From an uncultured Muribaculaceae bacterium (GTDB lineage Bacteria; Bacteroidota; Bacteroidia; Bacteroidales; Muribaculaceae): a stretch of 6,224 nucleotides of DNA. Shown in pieces: positions 1-6,224 of this stretch. The notes below the pieces were generated by a model. That model made no database searches and was not told the DNA's origin. It worked only from the letters and a program-made list of their open reading frames with translations. The position numbers and the translations under genes were made by a program. Location: the NCBI GenBank assembly GCA_910589095.1, contig CAJUSN010000037.1, positions 1 through 6,224 of the forward strand, given 5' to 3'. Position 1 is the stretch's first letter. Every line of letters starts with the position of its first letter.

Positions 1-1
1 G

Positions 2-325
2 GTTGCCGGGGGTGGCTTTGACATCATAGGCCACTTTGATAAGATTGCGCATAATGCCTCTCATTTTAAAGAGGGTACGGATCAAGAACCGTGGTTTGTG
101 GATAGGGTGAATGAACTGATTGGTGCCATTATCGGTGCCGGTATAGCTGTAGAAATCAATACTAAAGCTCGGAGAGAGCATCACCGTTTTTTCCCCGACC
201 CGCGCTATTGGAAACGTCTTGTGGAGGCGGGAGTGACGATACTGGTCAACAGCGATGCACATCACATAGATCTTATAGATGCTTCCCGTCCCGAAGCGCT
301 CTCTATGCTTGCCTCTTTCGGTTGA
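2..325 (+). CDS. PHP-domain histidinol-phosphatase-like metallohydrolase (3' part, 5' end outside window)
   Basis: The frame is open from the window edge and gives the last 107 residues; the true start lies upstream. A GTG at 98 is internal, because conserved sequence continues before it. The motifs seen fit the C-terminal half of the PHP (polymerase and histidinol phosphatase) fold, an alpha/beta barrel with a metal cluster: DIIGHFDKI (residues 6-14, H11 a probable metal ligand), VEINTKA (50-56, with E51), and NSDAH (83-87, D85 and H87 probable ligands). The segment PDPRYWKRLVEAGVTILVNSDAH matches the last strand and metal site of HisJ/HisK-type enzymes. Members of this family hydrolyse L-histidinol phosphate to histidinol in histidine biosynthesis in the cytoplasm, and others act on other phosphoesters. 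Substrate cannot be decided here, since no his genes are visible. The ORF ends normally and shows no sign of decay. Family call is confident; the specific reaction is inferred. Confidence 0.82.
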   Translation, partial: VAGGGFDIIGHFDKIAHNASHFKEGTDQEPWFVDRVNELIGAIIGAGIAVEINTKARREHHRFFPDPRYWKRLVEAGVTILVNSDAHHIDLIDASRPEALSMLASFG

Positions 326-332
326 ATTCGCT

Positions 333-349
333 TGTCGGATACCCCGATA
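333..349 (+). terminator. Weak hairpin just after the PHP gene, possible terminator
   Basis: TGTCGG (333-338) can pair with CCGATA (344-349) around a 5-base loop, giving a 6-bp stem that includes one G-U pair. It begins 8 bases after the stop codon of the PHP gene, where a terminator would be expected. No T-run follows, so it is not a canonical intrinsic terminator; it could be a 3' end stabiliser or chance. Confidence 0.2.
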
Positions 350-370
350 CATATTAAGAAAATACGCTAT

Positions 371-391
371 GTTTTTATTTAAAAGTAAAAC
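371..391. promoter_or_regulatory. Imperfect palindrome upstream of the toxin-antitoxin promoter, candidate operator
   Basis: The 21 bases are centred on position 381, with outer arms GTTTT (371-375) and AAAAC (387-391) and inner arms TTT (378-380) and AAA (382-384). Eight of ten base pairs are symmetric. It ends 8 bases before the -7 element at 400-407, so a repressor bound here would cover the -33 region. In type II toxin-antitoxin modules the HTH antitoxin usually represses its own promoter, so the position fits. The segment is nearly all A/T, where such symmetry arises easily by chance, so this is only a candidate. Confidence 0.25.
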
Positions 392-399
392 ATTTTTTG

Positions 400-407
400 T
401 ATATTTG
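400..407 (+). promoter_or_regulatory. Bacteroidota-type -7 promoter element for the toxin-antitoxin cassette
   Basis: TATATTTG matches the Bacteroidota sigma-ABfr consensus TAnnTTTG exactly and is followed by C, as is common. The -33 TTTG partner is not clear: only T-rich near-matches (TTTT or TTTA around 373-381) lie at about the right distance. Transcription would start near 413-416, leaving a leader of about 20 bases before the ATG at 434. The leader is AT-rich with no Shine-Dalgarno sequence, which is usual in this phylum. Confidence 0.6.
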
Positions 408-433
408 CGGTTATAAAAATAAACTTATTCTCC

Positions 434-904
434 ATGAGCGAAGCGGAACTTATACAACTAAATCACGACCGAAATTGCACTCTTTATACCATTCAGTTTA
501 TAACTGAAGATAAGGGAGAGTATCTGCGCTTTTACAATAGGTTTAAGGAAAACACAATTTATAATAGAGATTTGGCTCGGATAGTAAAATTTGTTGAACG
601 CATAGCTGATCTTGGAGCTCTTGAACGATTCTTTCGGCCGGAAGGAAAAATGAGTGATAGGGTTTGTGCGCTTCCAGTGGTTAAATCGAAGCTCCGACTA
701 TATTGTTTGAGGTTGTCAGATAGCATTCTGATTCTTGGTAACGGTGGTGTAAAGAAAACCCGTACTTATGATGAGGATGATGAATTGCGCGGGTTTGTGG
801 TTACGCTTCAGAATTTTGACAAACTCATAAAACAGGGTGTAAAGGATGGTACTATAACCATTACGGAAAAAGAGATTGACACTGATAATACATTTGATAT
901 ATGA
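434..904 (+). CDS. RelE/HigB (Gp49-like) family putative toxin of a toxin-antitoxin pair
   Basis: A 156-residue soluble protein with no signal peptide or membrane segment. Residues 45-75 (RDLARIVKFVERIADLGALERFFRPEGK) look like the helical part, and residues 82-118, with KSKLRLYCLRLSDSILILGNGGVKKTRTYDEDDEL, resemble the C-terminal strands of HigB/RelE/Gp49 toxins, in which a compact basic strand-turn-strand ends in a KKT motif before a helix. Proteins of that fold are mostly mRNA interferases that cleave mRNA on the ribosome. It is longer than the usual 90-120 residues: the core is followed by about 35 residues ending in an acidic tail (KEIDTDNTFDI). The downstream HTH gene starts within its stop codon (ATGA, 901-904), so the two are translationally coupled. 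Toxin-first order is that of HigBA. Similar proteins in Bacteroides are, as I recall, often left as hypothetical. Low GC (about 39% for the pair) suggests acquisition. RNase activity is inferred, not shown. The ATG at 434 is the first start after the promoter. Confidence 0.6.
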   Translation: MSEAELIQLNHDRNCTLYTIQFITEDKGEYLRFYNRFKENTIYNRDLARIVKFVERIADLGALERFFRPEGKMSDRVCALPVVKSKLRLYCLRLSDSILILGNGGVKKTRTYDEDDELRGFVVTLQNFDKLIKQGVKDGTITITEKEIDTDNTFDI

Positions 905-1167
905 AAACAGCATTTGAAGAATATAATCAGATTGTTGCATCTATTCCTAAAGATATTCATAAGGAAGTAGAGATGGAGATAGCTGTATCAAACCGTATTT
1001 ATGAATTGATGACGCAAAAAGGCCTCTCGAAGGCGGAATTTGCAAGAGCTATCGGAAAGCGACCTTGCGAAATAACTAAATGGCTAAGCGGTCAGCATAA
1101 TTTCACTCTTGCAACGCTTGGAATGTTGTCGGCGTTTTTCGGAGAGCCGATTATTTCAGTTGGATGA
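901..1167 (+). CDS. XRE-family helix-turn-helix protein, putative antitoxin
   Basis: An 88-residue protein with an N-terminal helical stretch (about 1-28, amphipathic and mixed charge) and a Cro/CI-type HTH over roughly residues 30-82. The pattern LMTQKGLSKAEFARAIG (37-52) gives helix 1 end, turn and helix 2, and RPCEITKWLSG (54-64) is the recognition helix, followed by helices 4 and 5 (FTLATLGMLSAFFGEPI). This is the usual layout of HigA-like antitoxins, which bind and neutralise the toxin and repress the shared promoter. The start overlaps the upstream stop by four bases, implying coupling and a fixed product ratio. No obvious Shine-Dalgarno sequence is needed for this arrangement. The likely operator is in the region upstream of 434, where an imperfect palindrome sits at 371-391. 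The HTH family is clear; the antitoxin role is inferred from gene order and coupling. It could instead be a plain autoregulator. Confidence 0.72.
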   Translation: MKTAFEEYNQIVASIPKDIHKEVEMEIAVSNRIYELMTQKGLSKAEFARAIGKRPCEITKWLSGQHNFTLATLGMLSAFFGEPIISVG

Positions 1168-1343
1168 GAGTAAAGAGTATGATTACTTTTAATTTTATGA
1201 AAAGTGGTGATGAGCAATGGATGTTGTAGCTGAGAGCCGGTGTGTGTAGGATGTTTTTCTTATCATGGGTAAAACAAAAGGTAGTTTGCCGGAGGATGGG
1301 TAGAATTGTGTGGGATTAAGGCGGGGATGTGGCAAAAAATGGC

Positions 1344-1351
1344 TAACTTTG
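1344..1351 (+). promoter_or_regulatory. Bacteroidota-type -7 promoter element for tamB-dgt
   Basis: TAACTTTG is an exact match to TAnnTTTG and is followed by CA. No TTTG is found at the -33 spacing (around 1320-1324, where the sequence is G-rich), so the promoter may be weak or activator-dependent. Transcription would start near 1357-1360, giving a leader of about 45 bases. The element sits inside a perfect inverted repeat, AACTT-TGC-AAGTT (1345-1357). Confidence 0.55.
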
Positions 1352-1357
1352 CAAGTT
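1345..1357. repeat. Short inverted repeat across the tamB -7 element
   Basis: AACTT (1345-1349) and AAGTT (1353-1357) are perfect inverted arms around TGC, and the left arm falls inside the -7 element. A dimeric repressor could use it, or the transcript 5' end could fold weakly. The arms are only 5 bases, so chance is quite possible. Confidence 0.25.
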
Positions 1358-1375
1358 GGTAGCTCCTGTTCAAAT

Positions 1376-1405
1376 ATGAACCGGCGTGACCATCTGAGAA
1401 GATGA
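1376..1405 (+). other. Possible 9-codon leader ORF overlapping the tamB start
   Basis: An ATG at 1376 opens MNRRDHLRR and stops with TGA at 1403-1405, overlapping the tamB ATG at 1402 in an ATGA junction. It would lie inside the predicted leader, about 19 bases after the likely transcription start. Four of nine codons are arginine. No Shine-Dalgarno sequence precedes it. Translation of it could deliver ribosomes to the tamB start, or it could be chance. Confidence 0.25.
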
Positions 1406-4400
1406 AAAAATACATGAAATGGCCATATAAGATTTTGCGTACACTGCTGATGGTGGTAGTGGTGCTGGCGTTCCTTTTGCCGGCTACGCTCTATGTGGCA
1501 CTTTCATTGCCTTCAGTGCAGCGAGCTATATGTGACGCAGCTCAGACAGAACTATCTAAACTGCTCACTGTCAAGGTGGAAATAGACGAACTTTCAATAG
1601 TTCCTTTCAATAGAGTTGCACTTAAAGGAGTTGCCATTCAGGATGCGGAGGGAAAAGATGCCATAACTGTGAGCCGTCTTTCGGCTGGTGTGAGCATATG
1701 GGACTATCTTGCGCGTGGCAACATTCTCATTACCTACGCCGAGCTGTCAGGTCTTGACGCCAAACTTTCCAAGGCCAATCCACAGGCACCGCTTAATATC
1801 CAACCGATAATCGATGCGCTGAAACCTAAGGATAAGAGTAAGCCTCCCACTAAGTTTGATTTGAGAATCAATACCGTAGTGATCAGAAACTCAACGGTAA
1901 GTTACGATTTGCTTAGCGCTCCGATGGACACAACAAGGTTTGATCCAAAGCATTTGCGCGTTACCGATTTGCGAGCCGATGTGGTTTTACCACAGATAAA
2001 GAATGATGATTTCACCATAGATCTGCGACGGCTTTCGCTCCGAGAACGGTCAGGAGTGAAGGTGAGTAACATAACGGGTCATTTCCACATCACTAACCAT
2101 GGTTCGCAGGTGAAGGGGCTGGTGGTTGATTTGGCTGCATCGCACTTAGCTCTCGGGCCATTGGAATTGCGCTATGAATCGTTTGATGAACTGAAAAAAT
2201 TATGGAGCGAGACCCCGGTTGAGATAGATATTCTTAAGGGGAGCTATTTGTGTACAACCGATGCAGTACCATTCGAGCCCCGTTTGCGAGGTCTTGACCT
2301 GACATTATACACGGAATTACGCGCATCGGCAACGAAAGAGAGTATTCATGTAGACCGTCTTGACTTCAATTCATCGTATGGGTTAGAGCTTGCTTTGAGT
2401 GGAAATATCACCAGTCCGCTTAAGAAGGATGAAGCCTACATAGATATTCCTGACCTGCATCTCAAGGCCGACATGGGTAAGATGACTGATCTGATTGGGC
2501 GTTTCGCTACGGTGAAACCGATGGTGGCGGGTGTGATGAATAATCTGGGAATCGCCGAGCTGAACGCCGACCTGCGCGGATCGCTTACCACGGGGAGGCT
2601 TGATGGAAAGCTGACAGCTGCTCCGGGTGCAATGGAGGTGAACTCTGACTATACACTGGGGGCGTCGCCATCCTTTGCCGGTTCATTGAAATTTGACGGA
2701 TTCAGCGGAGCGGTCCTGATGAAAGGCATAGAGGGTCCGCTTGCGGATCTGGGCAACCTTTCGGCAAATTTGGATTACGACGTTGCAATTACCGGAAAGA
2801 AGCCGCAAGGGACGGTGAAAGCGGTGATAGACGATGTGGTATATCGCCAGCATCATTTCACAGACATCAAGGCCGCTTTGCAGGCGCAGGGTGACACGTA
2901 TTCGGGTACGCTGGAGGTGGACAACCCCGGAGTACTAATCGACCTTGATGCCTCGGCTACGCTTGACGGTCCGGAGAAGCGCGTGTATGTTAACCTTGCC
3001 GCGCGTGATGTGGAGCCGTCTCTGTTCAATATCGATGCGTCGCATCCGGAGCGCCGATTCTCAATATTTTGCATTGGCGAACTTTCCGGGCCGGATATTG
3101 ACCATGTGAATGGGCAGATTGATATAGATGACCTGTCGTATGGCGCCGGCGACAAGACTATTTATCTTCAAGACCTTGATTTCCAACTGTCGAATGTGGA
3201 TGGATTCAGCCAGGTGAGGATGAGTTCCGATATCGCTGATGGACTTGTGGAGGGGAACTACCGACTTTCAGCCCTACCGAAACTTTGTAAAGAAATGATA
3301 GCCGGAGTGCTCCCGGCCCTTACTGACCGCAATTATCGCCGCGAGGGAGCTGATGTGCCTAATGATGTGAAGGTTGAGAATCGGGTAGAAACCGAGGACA
3401 ATGACCGGTTGTATTATAACATCACCATAAAGGATACCTCGCCTCTTGAAACGTTCGTTAAACTGCCGGTGAATGTGATTCATCCCATCACCCTAACCGG
3501 CGGTCTTGATGCGGCAGAGAGAAGTATGGAACTCCATCTGGATGCCCCATATATACAGCAAGGTAACAAGCTGATAGAAAACACTTCGGTCAATGCACGC
3601 TTGACAGCCGGCGGTTTGCCTGAAGGAGCCGGCAGTAGAGGTGAGGTTACATTGACCACGATGGTGCCCACGAAGAATGGTGCGCTGACGTTGCTGACCT
3701 CGGCATATGCAGCCAATAATCAGGTGGATACCCGCGTGGAATGGAAGGTTGCCCGCGACCGTGATTACTCAGGTAACCTGAGTCTTTCGGCATCTTTTGA
3801 CCGCGATGAGGATAAAGAATTGCTCACACGGATAGATGTGAATCCGGGGCGGATGGTGTTCAACGATACGGTCTGGACCGTTGAGCCATCATACGTGACC
3901 GTTGCCCATAAGCGTGCCGAGATCCATGATTTTCGGGTTGGACGCGACCGCCAGTACGTCACCATCGAGGGCTCGGCATCAGCTTCGCCACAGGACACTA
4001 TACTCATGACCCTTGAGGATGTAAACCTTGATTATGTGTTCGAGACCCTAAACATACCGACGGCGATGTTCGGAGGCAATGCTACCGGCAAATTCTATGC
4101 CACGGACCTGTTCACTTCCGCACCTAAGGCATATACTCCCGGACTGTCGGTGAAGTCACTCACTTATAATAAATCGCTTATGGGCGATGCATTCATCAAA
4201 TCATCGTGGGAGCCCCACGCAAAGGCCGTGATGCTTGATGCCGATATATCGCAACCTAACGGCCGACACTCGTTTATCCGAGGAAATATCAAGCCGATGG
4301 CCGACTCGCTTGATCTGTCATTTGATGCCGATCGCATTTCGGTGGGCTTCCTCCTGCCTTTCATGTCGGCTTTCGCCACGGATATAAGCGGTCATGCCTC

Positions 4401-6054
4401 CGGAAAGGCCCGTCTGTACGGGAGCTTCAAGCTTATAGATATGGTTGGGGATGTTTACGGTGAGGATGTGAAGCTCACACTTGGATTTACCAACACATCT
4501 TACTCTACTACAGATTCGGTGCATTTCCGACCGGGACGAATTGACATTCCTTCAATCACGCTGAAAGATATGTATGGAAACACGGCTAAACTTGACGGGT
4601 GGGTGACGCATGAATGTTTCAAGCAGCCGCGGTTTGACTTCCAGGTGACAGATGCCCGCAACCTTTTGGTTTATGATGTGAAAGAGGGCCATGAGACCCG
4701 TTGGTTCGGCCATGTATTCGGCACAGGATCAGCCTCGGTTACCGGCCGCCCGGGATTGGTGGAGATTGGAGCTAACATATCGACCGCAGCCAATTCATCG
4801 TTCACGTTCGTGCTTTCGGATGAGTTGGATGCACAGGACTATAAGTTCATAACTTTCCGTGATCGCGATCAGGCAAAGAAGGACTCCATTGCAGCATTGA
4901 ACGCACTTCCACCTTTGGTGCAACAGCTGAAGGACCGGATGGCGACCAAGAACAACGAGGACCGTCCGAGCGTGTACAAAATAAACTTGAGTGTAGATGT
5001 GACGCCGCAGGCTCAGGTTACACTTGTAATGGATCCGGTTGGTGGCGACCGCATCCGCGCGTATGGAGCCGGTAACATGCGATTGGGTTATGATTCTTCA
5101 AACGAGGACCTTACGCTGAACGGCAAATACACTGTGGAGAGCGGGAAGTATAACTTCACGTTGCAGGATATAATCATCAAGGAGTTTGCGATAAAAAACG
5201 GCAGCTCAATATCGTTCAACGGAAATCCGTATGCAGCCCAGCTTGACATAACGGCAACCTATTCGGTCAATGCCAATCTGTCGGATCTTGATGAGTCGTT
5301 CCTCGCCGATGATGCATTGAACCGAACCAATGTGCCTGTAAATGCATTGCTGATAGTGACGGGCGATATGCGAAATCCGGATATTAACTTCGATCTTGAA
5401 TTTCCCACGCTTACGCAGGATATATATCGCAAGGTGCGCTCCATTGTCAACACCGATGAGATGATGAACCGTCAGATAATCTACCTGCTGGCGTTGAGTC
5501 GCTTCTATACTCCGGAGTACATGTCGGCAACCAAAGGAAACGAGCTTGTATCAGTGGCCTCTTCCACTATCTCGTCCCAGCTTTCAAGTATCCTTGGCCA
5601 ACTGTCGGACAAGTGGAGTCTTGCGCCGAATATCCGTTCGGATCGTGGCGACTTCTCCGATGTGGAGGTTGACGTGGCCTTGTCAAGTCATCTGCTTAAT
5701 AACCGATTGCTGCTGAACGGTAACTTTGGATACCGCGACAATGCGTTGAACAATAACTCGTTTATTGGTGATTTTGATGTGGAGTATTTGTTGAACAAAC
5801 GCGGTACGATCCGATTGAAAGCTTACAATCGCTACAATGACCAGAATTATTACGTGAAGACAGCCCTTACCACTCAGGGAGTGGGCATCATGTTCAAGCG
5901 TGATTTCGATAATATTTTCTCGTTCCTTCGTCCGCTGCGCAAAAAAACAGCTGAGAAGTCTGATACTGTAAAAGCGGTTTCGGATGCACCGGCTGACAGT
6001 GTGGCGACGCCCAAGGAACCCACTTCAACCCCTAAACAGGAAAATGAACAGTGA
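1402..6054 (+). CDS. tamB: TamB-family (AsmA-like, DUF490) envelope protein
   Basis: A 1550-residue protein. Residues 1-10 are basic, and 11-36 form one hydrophobic segment (ILRTLLMVVVVLAFLLPATLYVALSL), an uncleaved inner-membrane anchor. Next comes the AsmA-like start (about 37-120: VQRAICDAAQTELSKLLTVKVEIDELSI, then VALKGVAIQDAEGK). The middle, about 120-1180, is alternating beta-strand sequence with many repeats of D/N-rich turns, as expected for the beta-taco groove of this superfamily. The C-terminal TamB domain runs about 1180-1510, with GKYTVESGKYNFTL, the SISFNGNPYAAQLDITATY segment, VTGDMRNPDINFDLEFP and the terminal TTQGVGIMFKRDFD. The last 40 residues (1511-1550) are a Lys/Ser/Thr/Pro/Glu-rich, probably disordered tail. 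TamB proteins bridge the periplasm and are thought to carry phospholipid to the outer membrane or to help insert outer-membrane proteins with a BamA-like partner, which is not in this window. At 1550 aa it is longer than E. coli TamB (about 1260) and within the range I expect for Bacteroidota. The ATG at 1402 follows GAGAAG closely; M5 at 1414 is an alternative start that keeps the anchor. Confidence 0.9.
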   Translation: MKKYMKWPYKILRTLLMVVVVLAFLLPATLYVALSLPSVQRAICDAAQTELSKLLTVKVEIDELSIVPFNRVALKGVAIQDAEGKDAITVSRLSAGVSIWDYLARGNILITYAELSGLDAKLSKANPQAPLNIQPIIDALKPKDKSKPPTKFDLRINTVVIRNSTVSYDLLSAPMDTTRFDPKHLRVTDLRADVVLPQIKNDDFTIDLRRLSLRERSGVKVSNITGHFHITNHGSQVKGLVVDLAASHLALGPLELRYESFDELKKLWSETPVEIDILKGSYLCTTDAVPFEPRLRGLDLTLYTELRASATKESIHVDRLDFNSSYGLELALSGNITSPLKKDEAYIDIPDLHLKADMGKMTDLIGRFATVKPMVAGVMNNLGIAELNADLRGSLTTGRLDGKLTAAPGAMEVNSDYTLGASPSFAGSLKFDGFSGAVLMKGIEGPLADLGNLSANLDYDVAITGKKPQGTVKAVIDDVVYRQHHFTDIKAALQAQGDTYSGTLEVDNPGVLIDLDASATLDGPEKRVYVNLAARDVEPSLFNIDASHPERRFSIFCIGELSGPDIDHVNGQIDIDDLSYGAGDKTIYLQDLDFQLSNVDGFSQVRMSSDIADGLVEGNYRLSALPKLCKEMIAGVLPALTDRNYRREGADVPNDVKVENRVETEDNDRLYYNITIKDTSPLETFVKLPVNVIHPITLTGGLDAAERSMELHLDAPYIQQGNKLIENTSVNARLTAGGLPEGAGSRGEVTLTTMVPTKNGALTLLTSAYAANNQVDTRVEWKVARDRDYSGNLSLSASFDRDEDKELLTRIDVNPGRMVFNDTVWTVEPSYVTVAHKRAEIHDFRVGRDRQYVTIEGSASASPQDTILMTLEDVNLDYVFETLNIPTAMFGGNATGKFYATDLFTSAPKAYTPGLSVKSLTYNKSLMGDAFIKSSWEPHAKAVMLDADISQPNGRHSFIRGNIKPMADSLDLSFDADRISVGFLLPFMSAFATDISGHASGKARLYGSFKLIDMVGDVYGEDVKLTLGFTNTSYSTTDSVHFRPGRIDIPSITLKDMYGNTAKLDGWVTHECFKQPRFDFQVTDARNLLVYDVKEGHETRWFGHVFGTGSASVTGRPGLVEIGANISTAANSSFTFVLSDELDAQDYKFITFRDRDQAKKDSIAALNALPPLVQQLKDRMATKNNEDRPSVYKINLSVDVTPQAQVTLVMDPVGGDRIRAYGAGNMRLGYDSSNEDLTLNGKYTVESGKYNFTLQDIIIKEFAIKNGSSISFNGNPYAAQLDITATYSVNANLSDLDESFLADDALNRTNVPVNALLIVTGDMRNPDINFDLEFPTLTQDIYRKVRSIVNTDEMMNRQIIYLLALSRFYTPEYMSATKGNELVSVASSTISSQLSSILGQLSDKWSLAPNIRSDRGDFSDVEVDVALSSHLLNNRLLLNGNFGYRDNALNNNSFIGDFDVEYLLNKRGTIRLKAYNRYNDQNYYVKTALTTQGVGIMFKRDFDNIFSFLRPLRKKTAEKSDTVKAVSDAPADSVATPKEPTSTPKQENEQ

Positions 6055-6224
6055 AGTCTCTTCTCAGAAGGCCGTGTCAATGGAATGGCCGCGTCTGATT
6101 TGTGAAAAACGATTTGGCCTTGAAGCCTATCATGATGCCAAGCGAGGAACGCGCAGTGACTTTTTGCGCGACTATGACCGGTTGGTTTTCTCGTCGCCCT
6201 TCCGCCGATTGCAGAATAAAACTC
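6044..6224 (+). CDS. dgt: Dgt-like dGTP/dNTP triphosphohydrolase (5' part, runs off window)
   Basis: The first 60 residues are visible. WPRLICEKRFG (15-25) followed by RSDFLRDYDRLVFSSPFRRLQNKT (37-60) is the N-terminal signature of Dgt-type HD-domain enzymes, where the next residues normally read QVFPL and lead to the first metal-binding histidine, just beyond the window. These cytoplasmic enzymes hydrolyse dGTP and sometimes other dNTPs to the nucleoside and triphosphate, and so control nucleotide pools. The frame differs from tamB and the ATG at 6044 overlaps the tamB stop by 11 bases, implying co-transcription and coupling. A second start, ATG at 6080 (residue 13, MEWPRLIC), fits the family N-terminus better and has AGAAGG (6066-6071) 8 bases upstream; with it the genes would be 25 bases apart. 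I list the longer form, because overlap is common here, but the shorter one is about as likely. HD histidines cannot be checked. Confidence 0.85.
   Translation, partial: MNSEVSSQKAVSMEWPRLICEKRFGLEAYHDAKRGTRSDFLRDYDRLVFSSPFRRLQNKT
6066..6071 (+). promoter_or_regulatory. Shine-Dalgarno-like site that favours the shorter dgt start
   Basis: AGAAGG lies 8 bases before the ATG at 6080. The upstream start at 6044 has AGGAA (6038-6042) only one base away, too close for a normal site. Shine-Dalgarno use is weak in Bacteroidota, so this is supportive, not decisive. Confidence 0.35.

Larger units (their letters stand above)
1168..1401. other. Non-coding gap between the toxin-antitoxin pair and tamB
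   Basis: This 234-base gap has no convincing ORF longer than a few codons. Just after the HTH stop an AT-rich inverted repeat, ACTTTT (1185-1190) and AAAAGT (1200-1205) with a 9-base loop, could form a weak hairpin, but it lacks GC pairs and a T-run. Bases 1207-1335 are unusually rich in G and T on this strand, with short G-runs around 1283-1332, and show no recognisable element. The last 60 bases hold the tamB promoter element and leader, listed separately. Confidence 0.6.

Noticed and set aside
98..325. A separate small gene starting at GTG 98
   Set aside because: The same frame is open to the window edge and the upstream residues (DIIGHFDKI) belong to the same PHP domain, so this is the end of a larger gene.
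716..940. Open frame on the minus strand across the toxin-antitoxin junction (74 codons)
   Set aside because: It lies antisense to two well-supported genes, has no promoter or recognisable domain, and its sequence is explained by the AT-rich coding strand.
1185..1205. Inverted repeat ACTTTT / AAAAGT after the HTH gene as a terminator
   Set aside because: The stem is six A/T-rich pairs with a 9-base loop and no following T-run, so it is too weak to call.
1283..1332. G-rich stretch considered as a G-quadruplex
   Set aside because: The runs are mostly of two or three G with uneven spacing; at best a weak two-layer structure.
1168..1401. A tRNA, small RNA or riboswitch in the gap before tamB
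   Set aside because: No cloverleaf, conserved aptamer core or GC-rich terminator hairpin could be found by eye.
2853..6080. Several minus-strand open frames of 64-100 codons inside and at the end of tamB
   Set aside because: All are antisense to one continuous gene with clear family features; compositions are serine/arginine-rich shadows with no domain.

Overview
The window looks like a chromosomal segment of a Bacteroidota (Bacteroidales-type) bacterium. The evidence is a very long TamB-family protein of the Bacteroidota type, two upstream regions carrying the TAnnTTTG promoter element of this phylum, gene starts with weak or absent Shine-Dalgarno sequences, and a dGTPase N-terminus that resembles Bacteroides relatives. 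A gut Bacteroidales such as Muribaculaceae is possible, but this is a guess.

Layout, all genes on the + strand: (1) bases 2-325 are the 3' part of a PHP-domain histidinol-phosphatase-like metallohydrolase. (2) Bases 326-433 hold a weak hairpin, an AT-rich imperfect palindrome and a good -7 element. (3) Bases 434-1167 are a two-gene cassette with a 4-base overlap: a 156-aa protein with a RelE/HigB (Gp49-like) core, then an 88-aa XRE-type helix-turn-helix protein. The order, toxin first and antitoxin second, is that of HigBA-like modules. (4) Bases 1168-1401 are a non-coding gap with a second -7 element and a possible 9-codon leader ORF whose stop overlaps the next start. (5) Bases 1402-6054 encode a 1550-aa TamB/AsmA-like envelope protein with one N-terminal membrane anchor. 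(6) From base 6044, overlapping the tamB stop by 11 bases, the start of a Dgt-like dNTP triphosphohydrolase runs off the window.

The two outer segments (PHP enzyme; tamB plus dgt) look like ordinary core genes. The cassette between them is about 39% GC by my count, against about 47-60% in sampled stretches of tamB, and has its own promoter. It is therefore best read as an accessory module placed between core genes. The tamB and dgt genes are probably co-transcribed; nothing suggests a functional link beyond that. I see no RNA genes, CRISPR, IS elements or attachment sites. The part most worth following up is the toxin-antitoxin-like pair, whose putative toxin is longer than usual.
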